A DNA stretch of 64,000 bases from Hasllibacter sp. MH4015 (GTDB taxonomy: Bacteria; Pseudomonadota; Alphaproteobacteria; Rhodobacterales; Rhodobacteraceae): positions 3,612,001 through 3,676,000 of the forward strand of contig NZ_JAHTBK010000001.1 of NCBI RefSeq assembly GCF_020177575.1, read 5' to 3'. The number at the start of each line of letters is the position of its first letter. The stretch's first letter is position 1. The notes under the pieces are model-generated. The model worked only from the letters and a program-made list of their open reading frames with translations, ran no database searches and had not been told where the DNA came from. This document shows positions 7,906-16,050 of the stretch, piece after piece. The position numbers and the translations under genes were made by a program.

Positions 7906-9552
7906 ATGTCCGAGATCGAACGCGAAAGCATGGAATACGACGTGGTCATCGTCGGTGCAGGTCCCGCGGGCCTGTCCGCGGCGATCCGGCTGAAACAGCT
8001 GGATGCGGACCTGAATGTCGTGGTGCTTGAAAAGGGGTCGGAGGTCGGCGCCCATATCCTGTCGGGCGCGGTGCTGGACCCGGTGGGCCTGGATGCGCTG
8101 ATCCCGGATTGGAAGGACAAGGGCGCGCCCCTGAACGTGCCGGTGCGCGACGATAATTTCTACATGCTCGGTGAGGCGGGGGGCATCCGCATCCCCAACT
8201 GGCCCATGCCGCCCCTGATGAACAACCACGGCAATTACATCGTGAGCATGGGCAATATCTGTCGCTGGATGGCGGAGCAGGCGGAGGAGTTGGGGGTGGA
8301 GATCTTCCCCGGCATGGCGTGTTCCGAAATCGTCTATGGCGACAACGGCGAAGTGCGCGGCGTGGTGGCCGGTGTCTTCGGGCTGGAGGCCGATGGCTCC
8401 TACGGGGAAGGCACGGAACCGGGCATGGAACTGCTTGGCAAATACGTGTTCCTGTCCGAAGGCGTGCGCGGCAGCCTGAGTCAGGAAGTGATCGGCAAAT
8501 ACAATCTGGGCGAGGGTCACGAGCCGCAGAAATACGGCCTCGGCATGAAAGAGATCTGGGAGATCGACCCCGAGAAGCACCGCGAAGGCTCCGTCACGCA
8601 TACGATGGGCTGGCCGCTGGGCAAGAATGCAGGCGGCGGGTCCTTCATCTATCATCTTGAGAACAATCAGGTTTACGTGGGCTTCGTGGTTCACCTGAAC
8701 TACAAGAACCCGCACCTGTTTCCGTACATGGAATTCCAGCGTTTCAAGCATCACCCGATGGTGGCGGAGCTTCTGGAGGGCGGAAAACGCGTGGCCTATG
8801 GCGCGCGCGCGATCACCGAAGGCGGCTATCAGTCGATGTGCAAGATGGTGGCGCCGGGCGTGGCGTTGCTGGGATGTTCGGTCGGCATGGTCAACGTTCC
8901 GCGGATCAAGGGCAATCACAACGCCATGCTGTCGGGCAAGGCCGCGGCGGAGGCGGCCCATGCCGCGATCAAGGCTGGCCGCGCATCGGACGAATTGAAC
9001 GATTACGAGACCGAGGTGCGCGAAGGCCCGATCGGGGCGGACCTGAAAAAGGTGCGCAACGTCAAGCCGATCTGGTCGCAAAGCGGGCTGATGGCGTCCC
9101 TGACGCTTGGCGGGCTCGACATGTGGACGAACACGCTGGGCTTCAGCTTCTTCGGCACCAAGAGCCACGGCAAGACCGACGCGGAGGCGACGGAAAAGGC
9201 CGCGCGCTGGAACCCGATCGACTATCCCAAGCCCGACGGCAAATTGTCCTTCGACCGGCTGACCAACGTGGCGTTTTCCTTCACCAACCACGAGGAGAGC
9301 CAGCCCGCGCACCTGAAGCTGCGCGACAGCACGGTGCCGGTGGCGGTGAACCTGCCGGAATACGCGGGCCCGTCGCAGCGGTATTGCCCCGCGGGCGTCT
9401 ACGAGTTCGTGAAGGACGGGGACGAGGACAAGTTCGTCATCAATTTCCAGAACTGCGTCCACTGCAAGACCTGCGATATCAAGGACCCGAGCCAGAACAT
9501 TCACTGGACGGTTCCACAGGGCGGTGACGGGCCGAATTATCCCAACATGTGA
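7906..9552 (+). CDS. electron transfer flavoprotein-ubiquinone oxidoreductase (ETF-QO)
   Basis: Membrane-associated FAD and 4Fe-4S enzyme that passes electrons from reduced electron-transfer flavoprotein to ubiquinone. The 548-residue protein has the N-terminal FAD-binding loop VIVGAGPAGLSA (about residues 14-25) and the C-terminal cluster ligands: Cys in YCPAGVYEF, then CVHCKTC near the end. The start at 7906 follows a GAGAGGGA site; a TTG at 7888 is possible but unlikely. It stands alone, read away from the DUF2834 gene. Its electron donor EtfAB is encoded at the far end of this window (62564-64000), and its clients here would include the Mcd and sarcosine dehydrogenase-like enzymes. Confidence 0.95.
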   Translation: MSEIERESMEYDVVIVGAGPAGLSAAIRLKQLDADLNVVVLEKGSEVGAHILSGAVLDPVGLDALIPDWKDKGAPLNVPVRDDNFYMLGEAGGIRIPNWPMPPLMNNHGNYIVSMGNICRWMAEQAEELGVEIFPGMACSEIVYGDNGEVRGVVAGVFGLEADGSYGEGTEPGMELLGKYVFLSEGVRGSLSQEVIGKYNLGEGHEPQKYGLGMKEIWEIDPEKHREGSVTHTMGWPLGKNAGGGSFIYHLENNQVYVGFVVHLNYKNPHLFPYMEFQRFKHHPMVAELLEGGKRVAYGARAITEGGYQSMCKMVAPGVALLGCSVGMVNVPRIKGNHNAMLSGKAAAEAAHAAIKAGRASDELNDYETEVREGPIGADLKKVRNVKPIWSQSGLMASLTLGGLDMWTNTLGFSFFGTKSHGKTDAEATEKAARWNPIDYPKPDGKLSFDRLTNVAFSFTNHEESQPAHLKLRDSTVPVAVNLPEYAGPSQRYCPAGVYEFVKDGDEDKFVINFQNCVHCKTCDIKDPSQNIHWTVPQGGDGPNYPNM

Positions 9553-9639
9553 TCCACCCGCGACATCGTGAGGGGCAAGCGATTGCCCTTCGCCCATGCG
9601 CGCCCTAGTCTCCCCCACAACGCGCTGGAGGAGGCTTGA

Positions 9640-11331
9640 ATGCCCGTGAAACGATCCCTTGTTGCCCTTGTTCTTGCCGCCGCCTTCGCCGCGCCCGTGC
9701 CGGTTGTGGCCGACGGTCTGGCGGGGTCGTACCTGGCCGCGCGATCCGCCGCTTTTGTCGGAAACCACGCGGAGGCCGCGACCTATTTCGACCGGGCGCT
9801 GGAGCTTGATCCCGGTAATCCGTTCCTCATCAGCAATTCGATTTTCGCCCATGCCTCCCTGGGCAACTGGGACCGCGCGGCGGAGGTGTCCGACACGCTG
9901 CCCGCCGATGCCGAGGGGCAGGAGCTGGGTTACCTCGTGCGGTTCGTCCGCCATGTCCGGGAGGGGCGGTTCGACGAGGCGGAGGCGATGATCGACGCAG
10001 GCCAGGGCCCGGGGCCGCTGGCCGATGGCCTGTCGCGCGCATGGCTGGCTTTCGGGCGCGGCGACATGACGGGCGCGGTCAGCATCCTGGAGGATCTGTC
10101 GACCGAGCGCGGCTTGCAGGAACTGGCGGCTTTGCACTTGGCGCTGGCCCGCGCGGCGGTCGGCGATTTCGAGGCCGCCCACGCGATCCTGTCCGGCGAA
10201 ACGGGCGTGGAGATCACCAATACCGAACGGGTGGTGCGCGCGCGCGCGCTGGTGATGGTGCAGCTTGATCTGCGGGGGGAGGCGCTGGACCTTCTGGATG
10301 GCTACACGCAGGCCGTGCCCGACCCCGGATTGCTGGCGTTGCAGGCGCAGTTGGGGGCCGGGGCGGAGGAGCCGTATGAGTTCGTGAACACGGCCCAGAG
10401 CGGCGTGGCGGAGGTGTTCTTCACCGTGGCGCAGCTTTTGTCCGGGGACCGGAACCGGAGCCTGCCGCTTCTGATGGCGCAGGGCGCGCGCGGCGTTGAT
10501 CCGGGCCATACCGATGCGATCCTTCTGGCCGGTGAATTGATGGGCGAGGATGACCAGCACGCGCTTGCCGCCCGCACCTTCGCGGAGGTGCCGGAGACGG
10601 ACGGAAACTACATCGAAGCGCAGATGGGCCGCGCCGAGGCGCTGGAGGAGCTGGGCGAAAGCGAGCAGGCGATCGAGATCCTGTCCGCTCTTGTCGAAGC
10701 GCGCCCCGAGCTTGCGTCCCTGCAGGCAGCTTACGGGGACATCCTGCGTCGCAACGAGATGTTCGAGGAGGCGATCGTTGCCTATTCCGCGGTCCTCGAC
10801 CTCGTGGATGCCGACCTGCCGCGCTATTGGTTCATCCATTACGCCCGCGCGATCTGCTATCATCAGCTGGACGATTGGCCGCCCGCCGAAGCGGATTTCC
10901 GGCGCGCGCTGGAGCTGAACCCCGAACAGCCGAACGTGTTGAATTACCTTGGCTATTCGCTGGTGGAGCAGCGGCGGAACTTCGATGAGGCGCTGGACAT
11001 GATCCAGCGCGCCGTGGCGGCACGGCCCGAAAGCGGGTACATCATCGACAGCCTTGGCTGGGTCTATTACCGCCTTGGCCGGTTCGAGGAAGCGGTTGCC
11101 CCGATGGAGCGTGCCGTGGAGCTGGAACCGAACGATCCCATCGTCAACGACCACCTCGGCGACGTCTACTGGATGGTGGGCCGCTACCGGGAGGCGGAGT
11201 TCCAATGGCACCGCGCGCTGAGTTTCGAGCCGGAGGAGGACGAGGCAGAGCGCATCCGGCGCAAGCTGGACGTGGGCCTCTATGTCGTGCTGGAAGAAGA
11301 AGGCGGCGTGGGCGCGCTTGAGGAAGAGTGA
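9640..11331 (+). CDS. exported tetratricopeptide-repeat protein
   Basis: A 563-residue protein with a signal peptide (positive start, hydrophobic core to about residue 22, likely cleavage near VVADG). The remainder is built of helical TPR-like units; the clearest are the last ones, for example the stretches starting ARAICYHQLDDW, LGYSLVEQRRNFDEALD, LGWVYYRLGRFEEAV and LGDVYWMVGRYREAE. It is probably a periplasmic or outer-membrane-associated scaffold for protein-protein contacts. It overlaps ispE by 4 bases (GTGA), so the two are cotranslated; this TPR-ispE pair recurs in Rhodobacterales in my recollection. The partner is unknown. Confidence 0.85.
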   Translation: MPVKRSLVALVLAAAFAAPVPVVADGLAGSYLAARSAAFVGNHAEAATYFDRALELDPGNPFLISNSIFAHASLGNWDRAAEVSDTLPADAEGQELGYLVRFVRHVREGRFDEAEAMIDAGQGPGPLADGLSRAWLAFGRGDMTGAVSILEDLSTERGLQELAALHLALARAAVGDFEAAHAILSGETGVEITNTERVVRARALVMVQLDLRGEALDLLDGYTQAVPDPGLLALQAQLGAGAEEPYEFVNTAQSGVAEVFFTVAQLLSGDRNRSLPLLMAQGARGVDPGHTDAILLAGELMGEDDQHALAARTFAEVPETDGNYIEAQMGRAEALEELGESEQAIEILSALVEARPELASLQAAYGDILRRNEMFEEAIVAYSAVLDLVDADLPRYWFIHYARAICYHQLDDWPPAEADFRRALELNPEQPNVLNYLGYSLVEQRRNFDEALDMIQRAVAARPESGYIIDSLGWVYYRLGRFEEAVAPMERAVELEPNDPIVNDHLGDVYWMVGRYREAEFQWHRALSFEPEEDEAERIRRKLDVGLYVVLEEEGGVGALEEE

Positions 11332-12140
11332 GGCATTTCGCACCGGCGAAGGTCAACCTGGCGCTCCATGTGACGGGCCGGCGCGCGGATGGGTATCACC
11401 TGCTCGACAGCCTCGTGGTGTTCGCGGATGTGGGCGATTGGCTGAGCGTTGCGCGCGCGGACGAGATAGGGCTGCGCGTGGACGGGCCGAGGGCCGAGGG
11501 TGTTCCGGTGGATCAGCGCAACCTTGCGTGGAAGGCGGCGGAATTCGCGGGCGTCCCGGCAGACATTCACCTGGAAAAGCATCTGCCCCATGCGGGCGGG
11601 ATCGGCGGCGGGTCGGCGGATGCAGCTGCGGTGTTGCGGGCGTTGGGTGCGGACGCGGCGGGGAGCGAGGCGTTGGGTGCGGACGTGCCGGTATGTGTCC
11701 GTGGCAAGCCGTGCCGGATGCGCGGCATCGGTGAGGTGCTGGAGGATGTGCCGGACATCCCGCCTTTCTGGATATTGCTGGTGAACCCCGGCGTCGACGT
11801 GCCGACCGGCGCGGTATTCGGCGCGCTGAGCGATGCGGACAATCCCCCGATGCCGGAGCCGGAATGGACCGGGCCGGACGGGTTCATCGCCTGGCTGCGC
11901 GCGACACGGAACGATCTGGAACGCCCCGCCATGGAGGTGCAGCCGGTGATCCGCGATACTCTTGACGCACTGGAAGCGACGGAGGCCTGCCTGCTGGCGC
12001 GGATGAGCGGGTCCGGGGCGACGTGTTTCGGGCTTTTCGCAGAGGAAGACGCGGCGCGGGCGGCGGCGGACAGGATGCCGGACGCCTGGTGGGCAGCGGC
12101 GGCGCGGGTGCTGGACGAGGGCGGCCCCGGCGTCAGTTGA
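11328..12140 (+). CDS. ispE: 4-diphosphocytidyl-2-C-methyl-D-erythritol kinase
   Basis: GHMP kinase of the non-mevalonate isoprenoid pathway that phosphorylates CDP-methylerythritol. The 270-residue protein starts at a GTG overlapping the TPR stop, with a GAGGAAGA site before it. It shows the substrate motif APAKVNLALHVTGRRADGYH at the N-terminus and the ATP loop HAGGIGGGSADAA (about 85-97), plus the C-terminal MSGSGATCFGLF loop. It is slightly shorter than the E. coli enzyme. It converges with and overlaps by 8 bases the polyprenyl synthase gene, another isoprenoid enzyme; ispH is also in this window (30850-31800). Confidence 0.93.
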   Translation: MRHFAPAKVNLALHVTGRRADGYHLLDSLVVFADVGDWLSVARADEIGLRVDGPRAEGVPVDQRNLAWKAAEFAGVPADIHLEKHLPHAGGIGGGSADAAAVLRALGADAAGSEALGADVPVCVRGKPCRMRGIGEVLEDVPDIPPFWILLVNPGVDVPTGAVFGALSDADNPPMPEPEWTGPDGFIAWLRATRNDLERPAMEVQPVIRDTLDALEATEACLLARMSGSGATCFGLFAEEDAARAAADRMPDAWWAAAARVLDEGGPGVS

Positions 12141-13134
12141 GGCGTTCAACCACGTAATCGGCCAGGTCCCGCATCATATCCCTGAGCGGGTGATCGGGCA
12201 GGGCGGCCAGCGCCGCTTTGGCCCGTGTAGCGTAGGCGTTGGCCTCCACGCGCGTCGCCTCCAACGTACCGTGGCGTTGCAGAAGACCCAAAGCGGTGTC
12301 GAGGTCGCCGTCTTGCTGGTCGCCCTTTCCGATGGTTCGCGCCCAGAACGCGCGTTCGGTGTCGTCGGCGGCGGCAATCGCGCGGATCACGGGCAGGGTC
12401 AGCTTCCGCTCCCGGAAATCATCGCCGATATTCTTGCCGATCGCCCCGGACGTTCCGCCCCAATCCAGAAGATCATCGGCCATCTGGAACGCGATGCCGA
12501 GCCCGTCGCCGTAGGCCGCAAGCGCCTTCACCACGGCCGCATCGCGGCCCGCGATCACGCCACCGACTTCGCACGCGGCCTCGAACAAAGCGGCGGTCTT
12601 GCCCCGGATCACTTGCAGGTAGATCGCTTCGGTCGTCTCGATATTCGTGGCGGCGGTCAGTTGCAGAACCTCCCCCTCTGCAATCGTGGCGGCGGCGTTC
12701 GACAGGATGTCGAGGACGCGCAGGCTCTCCGTCTCGACCATCAACTGGAAAGCGCGAGCGAAGAGATAATCGCCGACCAGGACGCTGGATTTGTTGTCCC
12801 ACAGAAGGTTCGCGGTCGGGCGGCCACGGCGCTTTTCACTCTCGTCGACGACATCGTCGTGCAGAAGCGTCGCGGTGTGAATGAACTCCACCGTCGCGGC
12901 CAGTTTCACGTGATGCGCCCCGTCGTAGCCGCAGAGCCGCGCGGCGGCGAGGGTCAGCATCGGGCGGATGCGCTTGCCGCCCGCCTCCACCAGATGCGCG
13001 GTCACTTCCGGGATGCGGGGCGCGTGTTCAGAGGCCATGCGGGTGCGGATCAGGGTGTTCACCGCGTCCAGATCGTCGGACAGCGCGTCGCGCATCCGGT
13101 CATGGGGCTTGGCTACGGCGTGATCGAGGCTCAT
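12133..13134 (-). CDS. long-chain trans-polyprenyl diphosphate synthase (ubiquinone side chain)
   Basis: Condenses isopentenyl diphosphate units to the polyprenyl tail of ubiquinone, octaprenyl to decaprenyl in this class. The 333-residue protein has the first Asp-rich motif in LLHDDVVDESEKRRG (DD at 93-94, D97) and the second as ADDLLDWGG near residue 217. The GGKRIRP motif (52-58) binds isopentenyl diphosphate. Product length cannot be read reliably; ubiquinone-10 is typical of the group, so a decaprenyl synthase is likely. It is divergent from the DUF2007 gene, a conserved pairing in Rhodobacterales. Confidence 0.9.
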   Translation of the reverse strand: MSLDHAVAKPHDRMRDALSDDLDAVNTLIRTRMASEHAPRIPEVTAHLVEAGGKRIRPMLTLAAARLCGYDGAHHVKLAATVEFIHTATLLHDDVVDESEKRRGRPTANLLWDNKSSVLVGDYLFARAFQLMVETESLRVLDILSNAAATIAEGEVLQLTAATNIETTEAIYLQVIRGKTAALFEAACEVGGVIAGRDAAVVKALAAYGDGLGIAFQMADDLLDWGGTSGAIGKNIGDDFRERKLTLPVIRAIAAADDTERAFWARTIGKGDQQDGDLDTALGLLQRHGTLEATRVEANAYATRAKAALAALPDHPLRDMMRDLADYVVERLN

Positions 13135-13182
13135 CTTGATCCCTGTCTCGACATGGGGCGTGTGGCGAATTACGTGTCGGAT

Positions 13183-13398
13183 ATGCAGGAAGTATTGCGC
13201 AGCAACGACCCGACAATCATCGCCTTCGCCACGGCGCTTTTATCCGGCGAGGATATAGAGGTGTTCGTGTTGGACGTCCATACGAGCGTCCTGGAAGGCA
13301 GCATCGGCATATTGCCGCGCCGGATGATGGTGCATCGCGATCTTGCGGATGAAGCCCGCATCGTTCTGCGCGACAACGACCTGCTGGTTTCGGAGTGA
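13183..13398 (+). CDS. DUF2007 family protein (putative signal-transducing PII-like fold)
   Basis: The 71-residue protein beginning MQEVLRSNDPTIIAF carries the features of DUF2007: a short helix, HTSVLEGSIGILPRRMMV in the centre and a helix with D..EAR at the end. An in-frame ATG at 13153 would add ten residues; I prefer 13183 because relatives start at the M(K/Q)ELLRTND position. There is no strong ribosome site for either. It overlaps the following methyltransferase by 4 bases. Molecular function is unknown; a regulatory or small-molecule-binding role is an inference from the fold class. Confidence 0.75.
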   Translation: MQEVLRSNDPTIIAFATALLSGEDIEVFVLDVHTSVLEGSIGILPRRMMVHRDLADEARIVLRDNDLLVSE

Positions 13399-14126
13399 CC
13401 GAAGATCTGACCCGTGACGGATTTCTGGGCGGGCGCGTGCAGGTCTGGCAACCGCGCGTAGGCTACAGGGCGGCCACCGATCCCGTTTTCCTGGCGGCCG
13501 CCTGCCCCGCCGTTCCCAAAGACAGCGTTCTGGAATTGGGATGCGGGGTTGGTGTGGCGAGCCTGTGCCTTGCGGTCCGCGTGCCGGGCGTCGATGTGCT
13601 GGGGGTGGAGCGGCAAAGGGCCTATGCCGATCTGGCACGCCGGAACGGGTTGCCCGTGGTGGACGCCGACCTGACGCGCCTGCCCGAAGATATCCGGCAG
13701 CGAAGTTTCGATCACGTGATCGCCAACCCGCCCTATTTCGTGCCCGGTGCCGGGACGCGGGCCGAGGATGAGGGGCGGGAGGCTGCCCTGCGGGAGCAGA
13801 CGCCGCTGCGCGATTGGCTGGCCGTTGCGCGGGCGCGGCTGCGGCAGAAAGGGTGGCTGACCCTTATCCACCAGGCGGAGCGTTTGCCGGATATCCTGTC
13901 GGGACTGGAGGGGTTCGGAACGGTTGCCGTCATGCCCTTATCGGCGCGGGATGGACGCCCGGCGGGTCGCGTCGTGATGCGGGCGCGCAAGGGCGGGCGT
14001 GGGCCCTTCACCCTGTTGCCGCCACTTCTTATACATGAAGGCACAACCCACGCGGGTGATGGCGATGACTATTCTGCAACAGCCCGCGCCGTGTTGCGCA
14101 ATGCGTCGGCACTTCCCTTCGGCTAA
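13395..14126 (+). CDS. tRNA1(Val) A37 N6-methyltransferase-like (TrmN6-type) SAM methyltransferase
   Basis: A 243-residue class I methyltransferase starting at GTG. The SAM-binding motif I is VLELGCGVGVASL (about 44-56), and the catalytic motif IANPPYF (about 109-115) is the NPPY signature of amino-group methylation of adenine, cytosine or glutamine. Together with the length this fits the TrmN6/YfiC group, which methylates A37 of tRNA1(Val). The exact substrate is inferred. It is coupled to the DUF2007 gene by a GTGA overlap. Confidence 0.8.
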   Translation: MTEDLTRDGFLGGRVQVWQPRVGYRAATDPVFLAAACPAVPKDSVLELGCGVGVASLCLAVRVPGVDVLGVERQRAYADLARRNGLPVVDADLTRLPEDIRQRSFDHVIANPPYFVPGAGTRAEDEGREAALREQTPLRDWLAVARARLRQKGWLTLIHQAERLPDILSGLEGFGTVAVMPLSARDGRPAGRVVMRARKGGRGPFTLLPPLLIHEGTTHAGDGDDYSATARAVLRNASALPFG

Positions 14127-14232
14127 GCGCCTAAATGCGCCGGATTTTACGGGTTAACCCAAGAATGCGTGACAGACGCGAATTCTTGTGCTGCACTGTC
14201 ATCATTCATTCACATAACGAGAGGAGACCTCA

Positions 14233-14397
14233 ATGTCGCTAGGCGCCCATCTTCAGGAACTCAAGAAGAAGCACGCCCACCTCTCGGCCAAGGTCGAGGA
14301 ACAACAGCGATCACCGGCGGTCGACGATTTGTCGATCCGCGAACTGAAGAAGGAAAAGCTTCGGTTGAAGGAAGAGATCACGCGCCTCGATAGTTGA
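14233..14397 (+). CDS. YdcH-like DUF465 small coiled-coil protein
   Basis: A 54-residue protein, MSLGAHLQELKKKHAHLSAK onward, rich in Lys, Glu and Leu with heptad spacing over two helices separated near residue 32. This length and the ELKKEKLRLKEEI ending match DUF465 (YdcH). A strong GAGGAGA site lies five bases before the ATG. It is an isolated gene, convergent with the LysR gene. Members are widespread and uncharacterised. Confidence 0.8.
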   Translation: MSLGAHLQELKKKHAHLSAKVEEQQRSPAVDDLSIRELKKEKLRLKEEITRLDS

Positions 14398-14435
14398 GGA
14401 TCGGCGAGATTTCGACGGCACGCCGCCGGGGCGGA

Positions 14436-15383
14436 TCAGACCTGCACCTCGGCGGCATCTACAAATTCCAGACCCTCCCGCAACTCCTCCAGCGACGCGA
14501 CTTCGGCCTTGAGCCAGTCGAGATAGGCGCGGACCTGCGGGCGCGTCTCCGCCCCTTCCGGGCAAACGAACCGGTATTGCGCCTGGGTGGTCAGCGCCAC
14601 CCTGTAGGGCATGACAAGCCGCCCCTCCCTGATATCACGCTCCGCCAGGGAAATACGCCCCAGCACGACGCCGCCCCCGGCAATCGCCGCATCCAGTGCG
14701 TGATCCGCCTGGCTGAACCGCGCGCCGGAGGCAAAGCGCGGCGGCAGGTTCGCGGCCCGGAACCACGCGGCCCAATCGAAGGTCGGTGAGAAGTTGATCG
14801 TGTCGTCCTGATGCAGCAGCGGCGCGCGGGCCAGGTCGGCGGGGTCAGGAAACTCCGCGGCCAGGTCGGGGGCCATCATCGGCGTCATCCACTCGCGAAT
14901 GATCGGTTCCGAGAACAGGCCGTCCTCCTCCTTCGGGAAGCCGAAGCGGATTGCGACATCCACATCGTCCCGACCGAAATCCATCAACCGAAGCGTCGCG
15001 GAAAAGCGCAGCTCGATATCCGGATGGCTCTGGGCGAACTGGAACATGCGCGGGGCCAGCCACTTCGCGGTAAAGGCGGGCCCGGCGGTGACGGTCAGGC
15101 TGTGCTGGTCCACGGTGCGCCGGGCCGCGCGCCACGCGGCGGCCAGGGCGTTGAACCCATCCGACGCGCCCGGGGCAAGGGCGCGGCCCGCATCGGTCAA
15201 TTCGACGGCGCGGTTCAGGCGGCGGAAGAGCGGCGCTTCCAGATGCTCCTCAAGCGACTTGATCTGGAACGACAGGGCGGCAGGCGTCACGTTCAATTCG
15301 GCCGCGGCCTTGGAGAACGACATGTTGCGGGCGGCGGCATCGAAGGCGCGCAGGGCGGTCAGGGGCGGGAGGCGTTCAGACAT
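14436..15383 (-). CDS. LysR-family transcriptional regulator (GcvA-like)
   Basis: A 315-residue regulator with the N-terminal winged helix-turn-helix (PPLTALRAFDAAARNMSFSK, helix AAAELNVTPAALSFQIKSLE at about 25-45) and a type 2 periplasmic-binding-like effector domain. The PLTALR..F(D/E)AAAR start is typical of the GcvA/AmpR branch. The start at 15383 is chosen over upstream in-frame codons because the HTH then begins at residue 5 as usual. No Shine-Dalgarno sequence precedes it; the sequence just upstream is a repeat/palindrome with a TATACT box, suggesting a leaderless message. The likely target is itself and the divergent small ORF at 15485. The effector is unknown. Confidence 0.88.
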   Translation of the reverse strand: MSERLPPLTALRAFDAAARNMSFSKAAAELNVTPAALSFQIKSLEEHLEAPLFRRLNRAVELTDAGRALAPGASDGFNALAAAWRAARRTVDQHSLTVTAGPAFTAKWLAPRMFQFAQSHPDIELRFSATLRLMDFGRDDVDVAIRFGFPKEEDGLFSEPIIREWMTPMMAPDLAAEFPDPADLARAPLLHQDDTINFSPTFDWAAWFRAANLPPRFASGARFSQADHALDAAIAGGGVVLGRISLAERDIREGRLVMPYRVALTTQAQYRFVCPEGAETRPQVRAYLDWLKAEVASLEELREGLEFVDAAEVQV

Positions 15384-15386
15384 GGC

Positions 15387-15408
15387 GCTTAAGTATAGCT
15401 TAAGTGAA
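15387..15408. promoter_or_regulatory. two 11-bp direct repeats forming a palindrome at the lysR start; candidate operator and -10 box
   Basis: GCTTAAGTATA (15387-15397) is followed immediately by GCTTAAGTGAA (15398-15408). Because CTTAAG is self-complementary, CTTAAGTATAGCTTAAG (15388-15404) is also an inverted repeat. On the minus strand it contains TATACT (15392-15397), eight bases before the lysR ATG, so transcription would begin at or next to the start codon. Autoregulation by the LysR protein is the natural reading, unproven. Confidence 0.45.
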
Positions 15409-15484
15409 GCCTTGGAAAGTCTCGTTTGTGCCGTGGCGGGTAAAATCCCATGTTGAGGGCAATCGAGACAAAAGGACCCTCGCC

Positions 15485-15598
15485 ATGCATTTTGACAACA
15501 CAACCCACACCGCCACCCGCAATGCCATCGCCCGCGCCCATGTCGAACGCGGCAAGATCCTCGGTGAGGTCTGGGGTTTTCTGACCGGGCGACGCTGA
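15485..15598 (+). CDS. tiny hypothetical protein (37 aa), first of three
   Basis: ATG at 15485 with an AAAAGGAC site nine bases upstream opens a 37-residue frame, MHFDNTTHTATRNAIARAHV to the end WGFLTGRR. A polar Thr/His-rich start, a central amphipathic helix (RNAIARAHVERGKIL) and a basic-aromatic tail are visible. The small size, own ribosome site and similar build of the next ORF suggest a real peptide, but no known family is recognised. It is divergent from lysR and could be its target. Confidence 0.5.
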   Translation: MHFDNTTHTATRNAIARAHVERGKILGEVWGFLTGRR

Positions 15599-15694
15599 AG
15601 CGGTGGGATGCAGGGTTGCGGTTTTTGCAATACAAACCCCGGTTCGGCGCACCTATATCAGGCGCAAGACCGGATTTGATTGAAGGCCCATCCC

Positions 15695-15838
15695 ATGTTT
15701 CACGACTACTCAGACCCCGATATGATCAAGATCGTCAACCAGGCCCGGGCGGAGCGCAGCCGTGAGATGGCGCGCCTGTTCCGCCGTCTGTTCCGCCGCG
15801 ACACCCCGGTGCGCAGCGGTGTTGCAGCCAGCGGATAG
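15695..15838 (+). CDS. tiny basic hypothetical protein (47 aa), second of three
   Basis: A 47-residue frame with a GAAGG site before the ATG. It starts MFHDYSDPDMIKIVNQARAE and then has a strongly basic amphipathic helix, RSREMARLFRRLFRR, before a short tail. The architecture (acidic or polar N-terminus, ARA-E repeats, Arg-rich helix) recalls small conserved Rhodobacterales proteins and, loosely, DUF1127-type peptides, but I cannot place it in a family. The Arg-rich face would suit nucleic acid or membrane contact. Confidence 0.5.
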   Translation: MFHDYSDPDMIKIVNQARAERSREMARLFRRLFRRDTPVRSGVAASG

Positions 15839-15933
15839 CGGCGATTCCAAATTCGCAGTTGGCGTGAGGGCGGTCGTGGTATAGGCCGCCCCTCTGTTCC
15901 GAAACCCAACGTTCGTCTCAAAGGTCAATTAAG

Positions 15934-16044
15934 ATGTTGTTCACAATTCTCCGCGGTCGCGTCCCCCACGCCCTTGTCAAGGCGATGACGGCTGACACTC
16001 AGGCCATGGCGCGCCTGACGGGTTATCTGGGCGCATTGCGCTAA
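15934..16044 (+). CDS. tiny basic hypothetical protein (36 aa), third of three
   Basis: Thirty-six residues, MLFTILRGRVPHALVKAMTA to the end RLTGYLGALR, hydrophobic and basic with no acidic cluster except one Asp. AAAGG lies nine to ten bases before the ATG. It ends 6 bases before the first stem of the structured region 16051-16236, so it may be the leader ORF of that transcript. Weakest of the three as a coding call. Confidence 0.4.
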   Translation: MLFTILRGRVPHALVKAMTADTQAMARLTGYLGALR

Positions 16045-16050
16045 GCTGGC

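Noticed and set aside
9573-9588. GGGCAA GCGA TTGCCC hairpin after ETF-QO
   Set aside because: Only six pairs and no T-tract; too weak to call a terminator.
7774-11343. A 1189-codon open frame on the minus strand
   Set aside because: It is entirely antisense to ETF-QO and the TPR gene and has no domain; long antisense frames arise from the high-GC codon usage.
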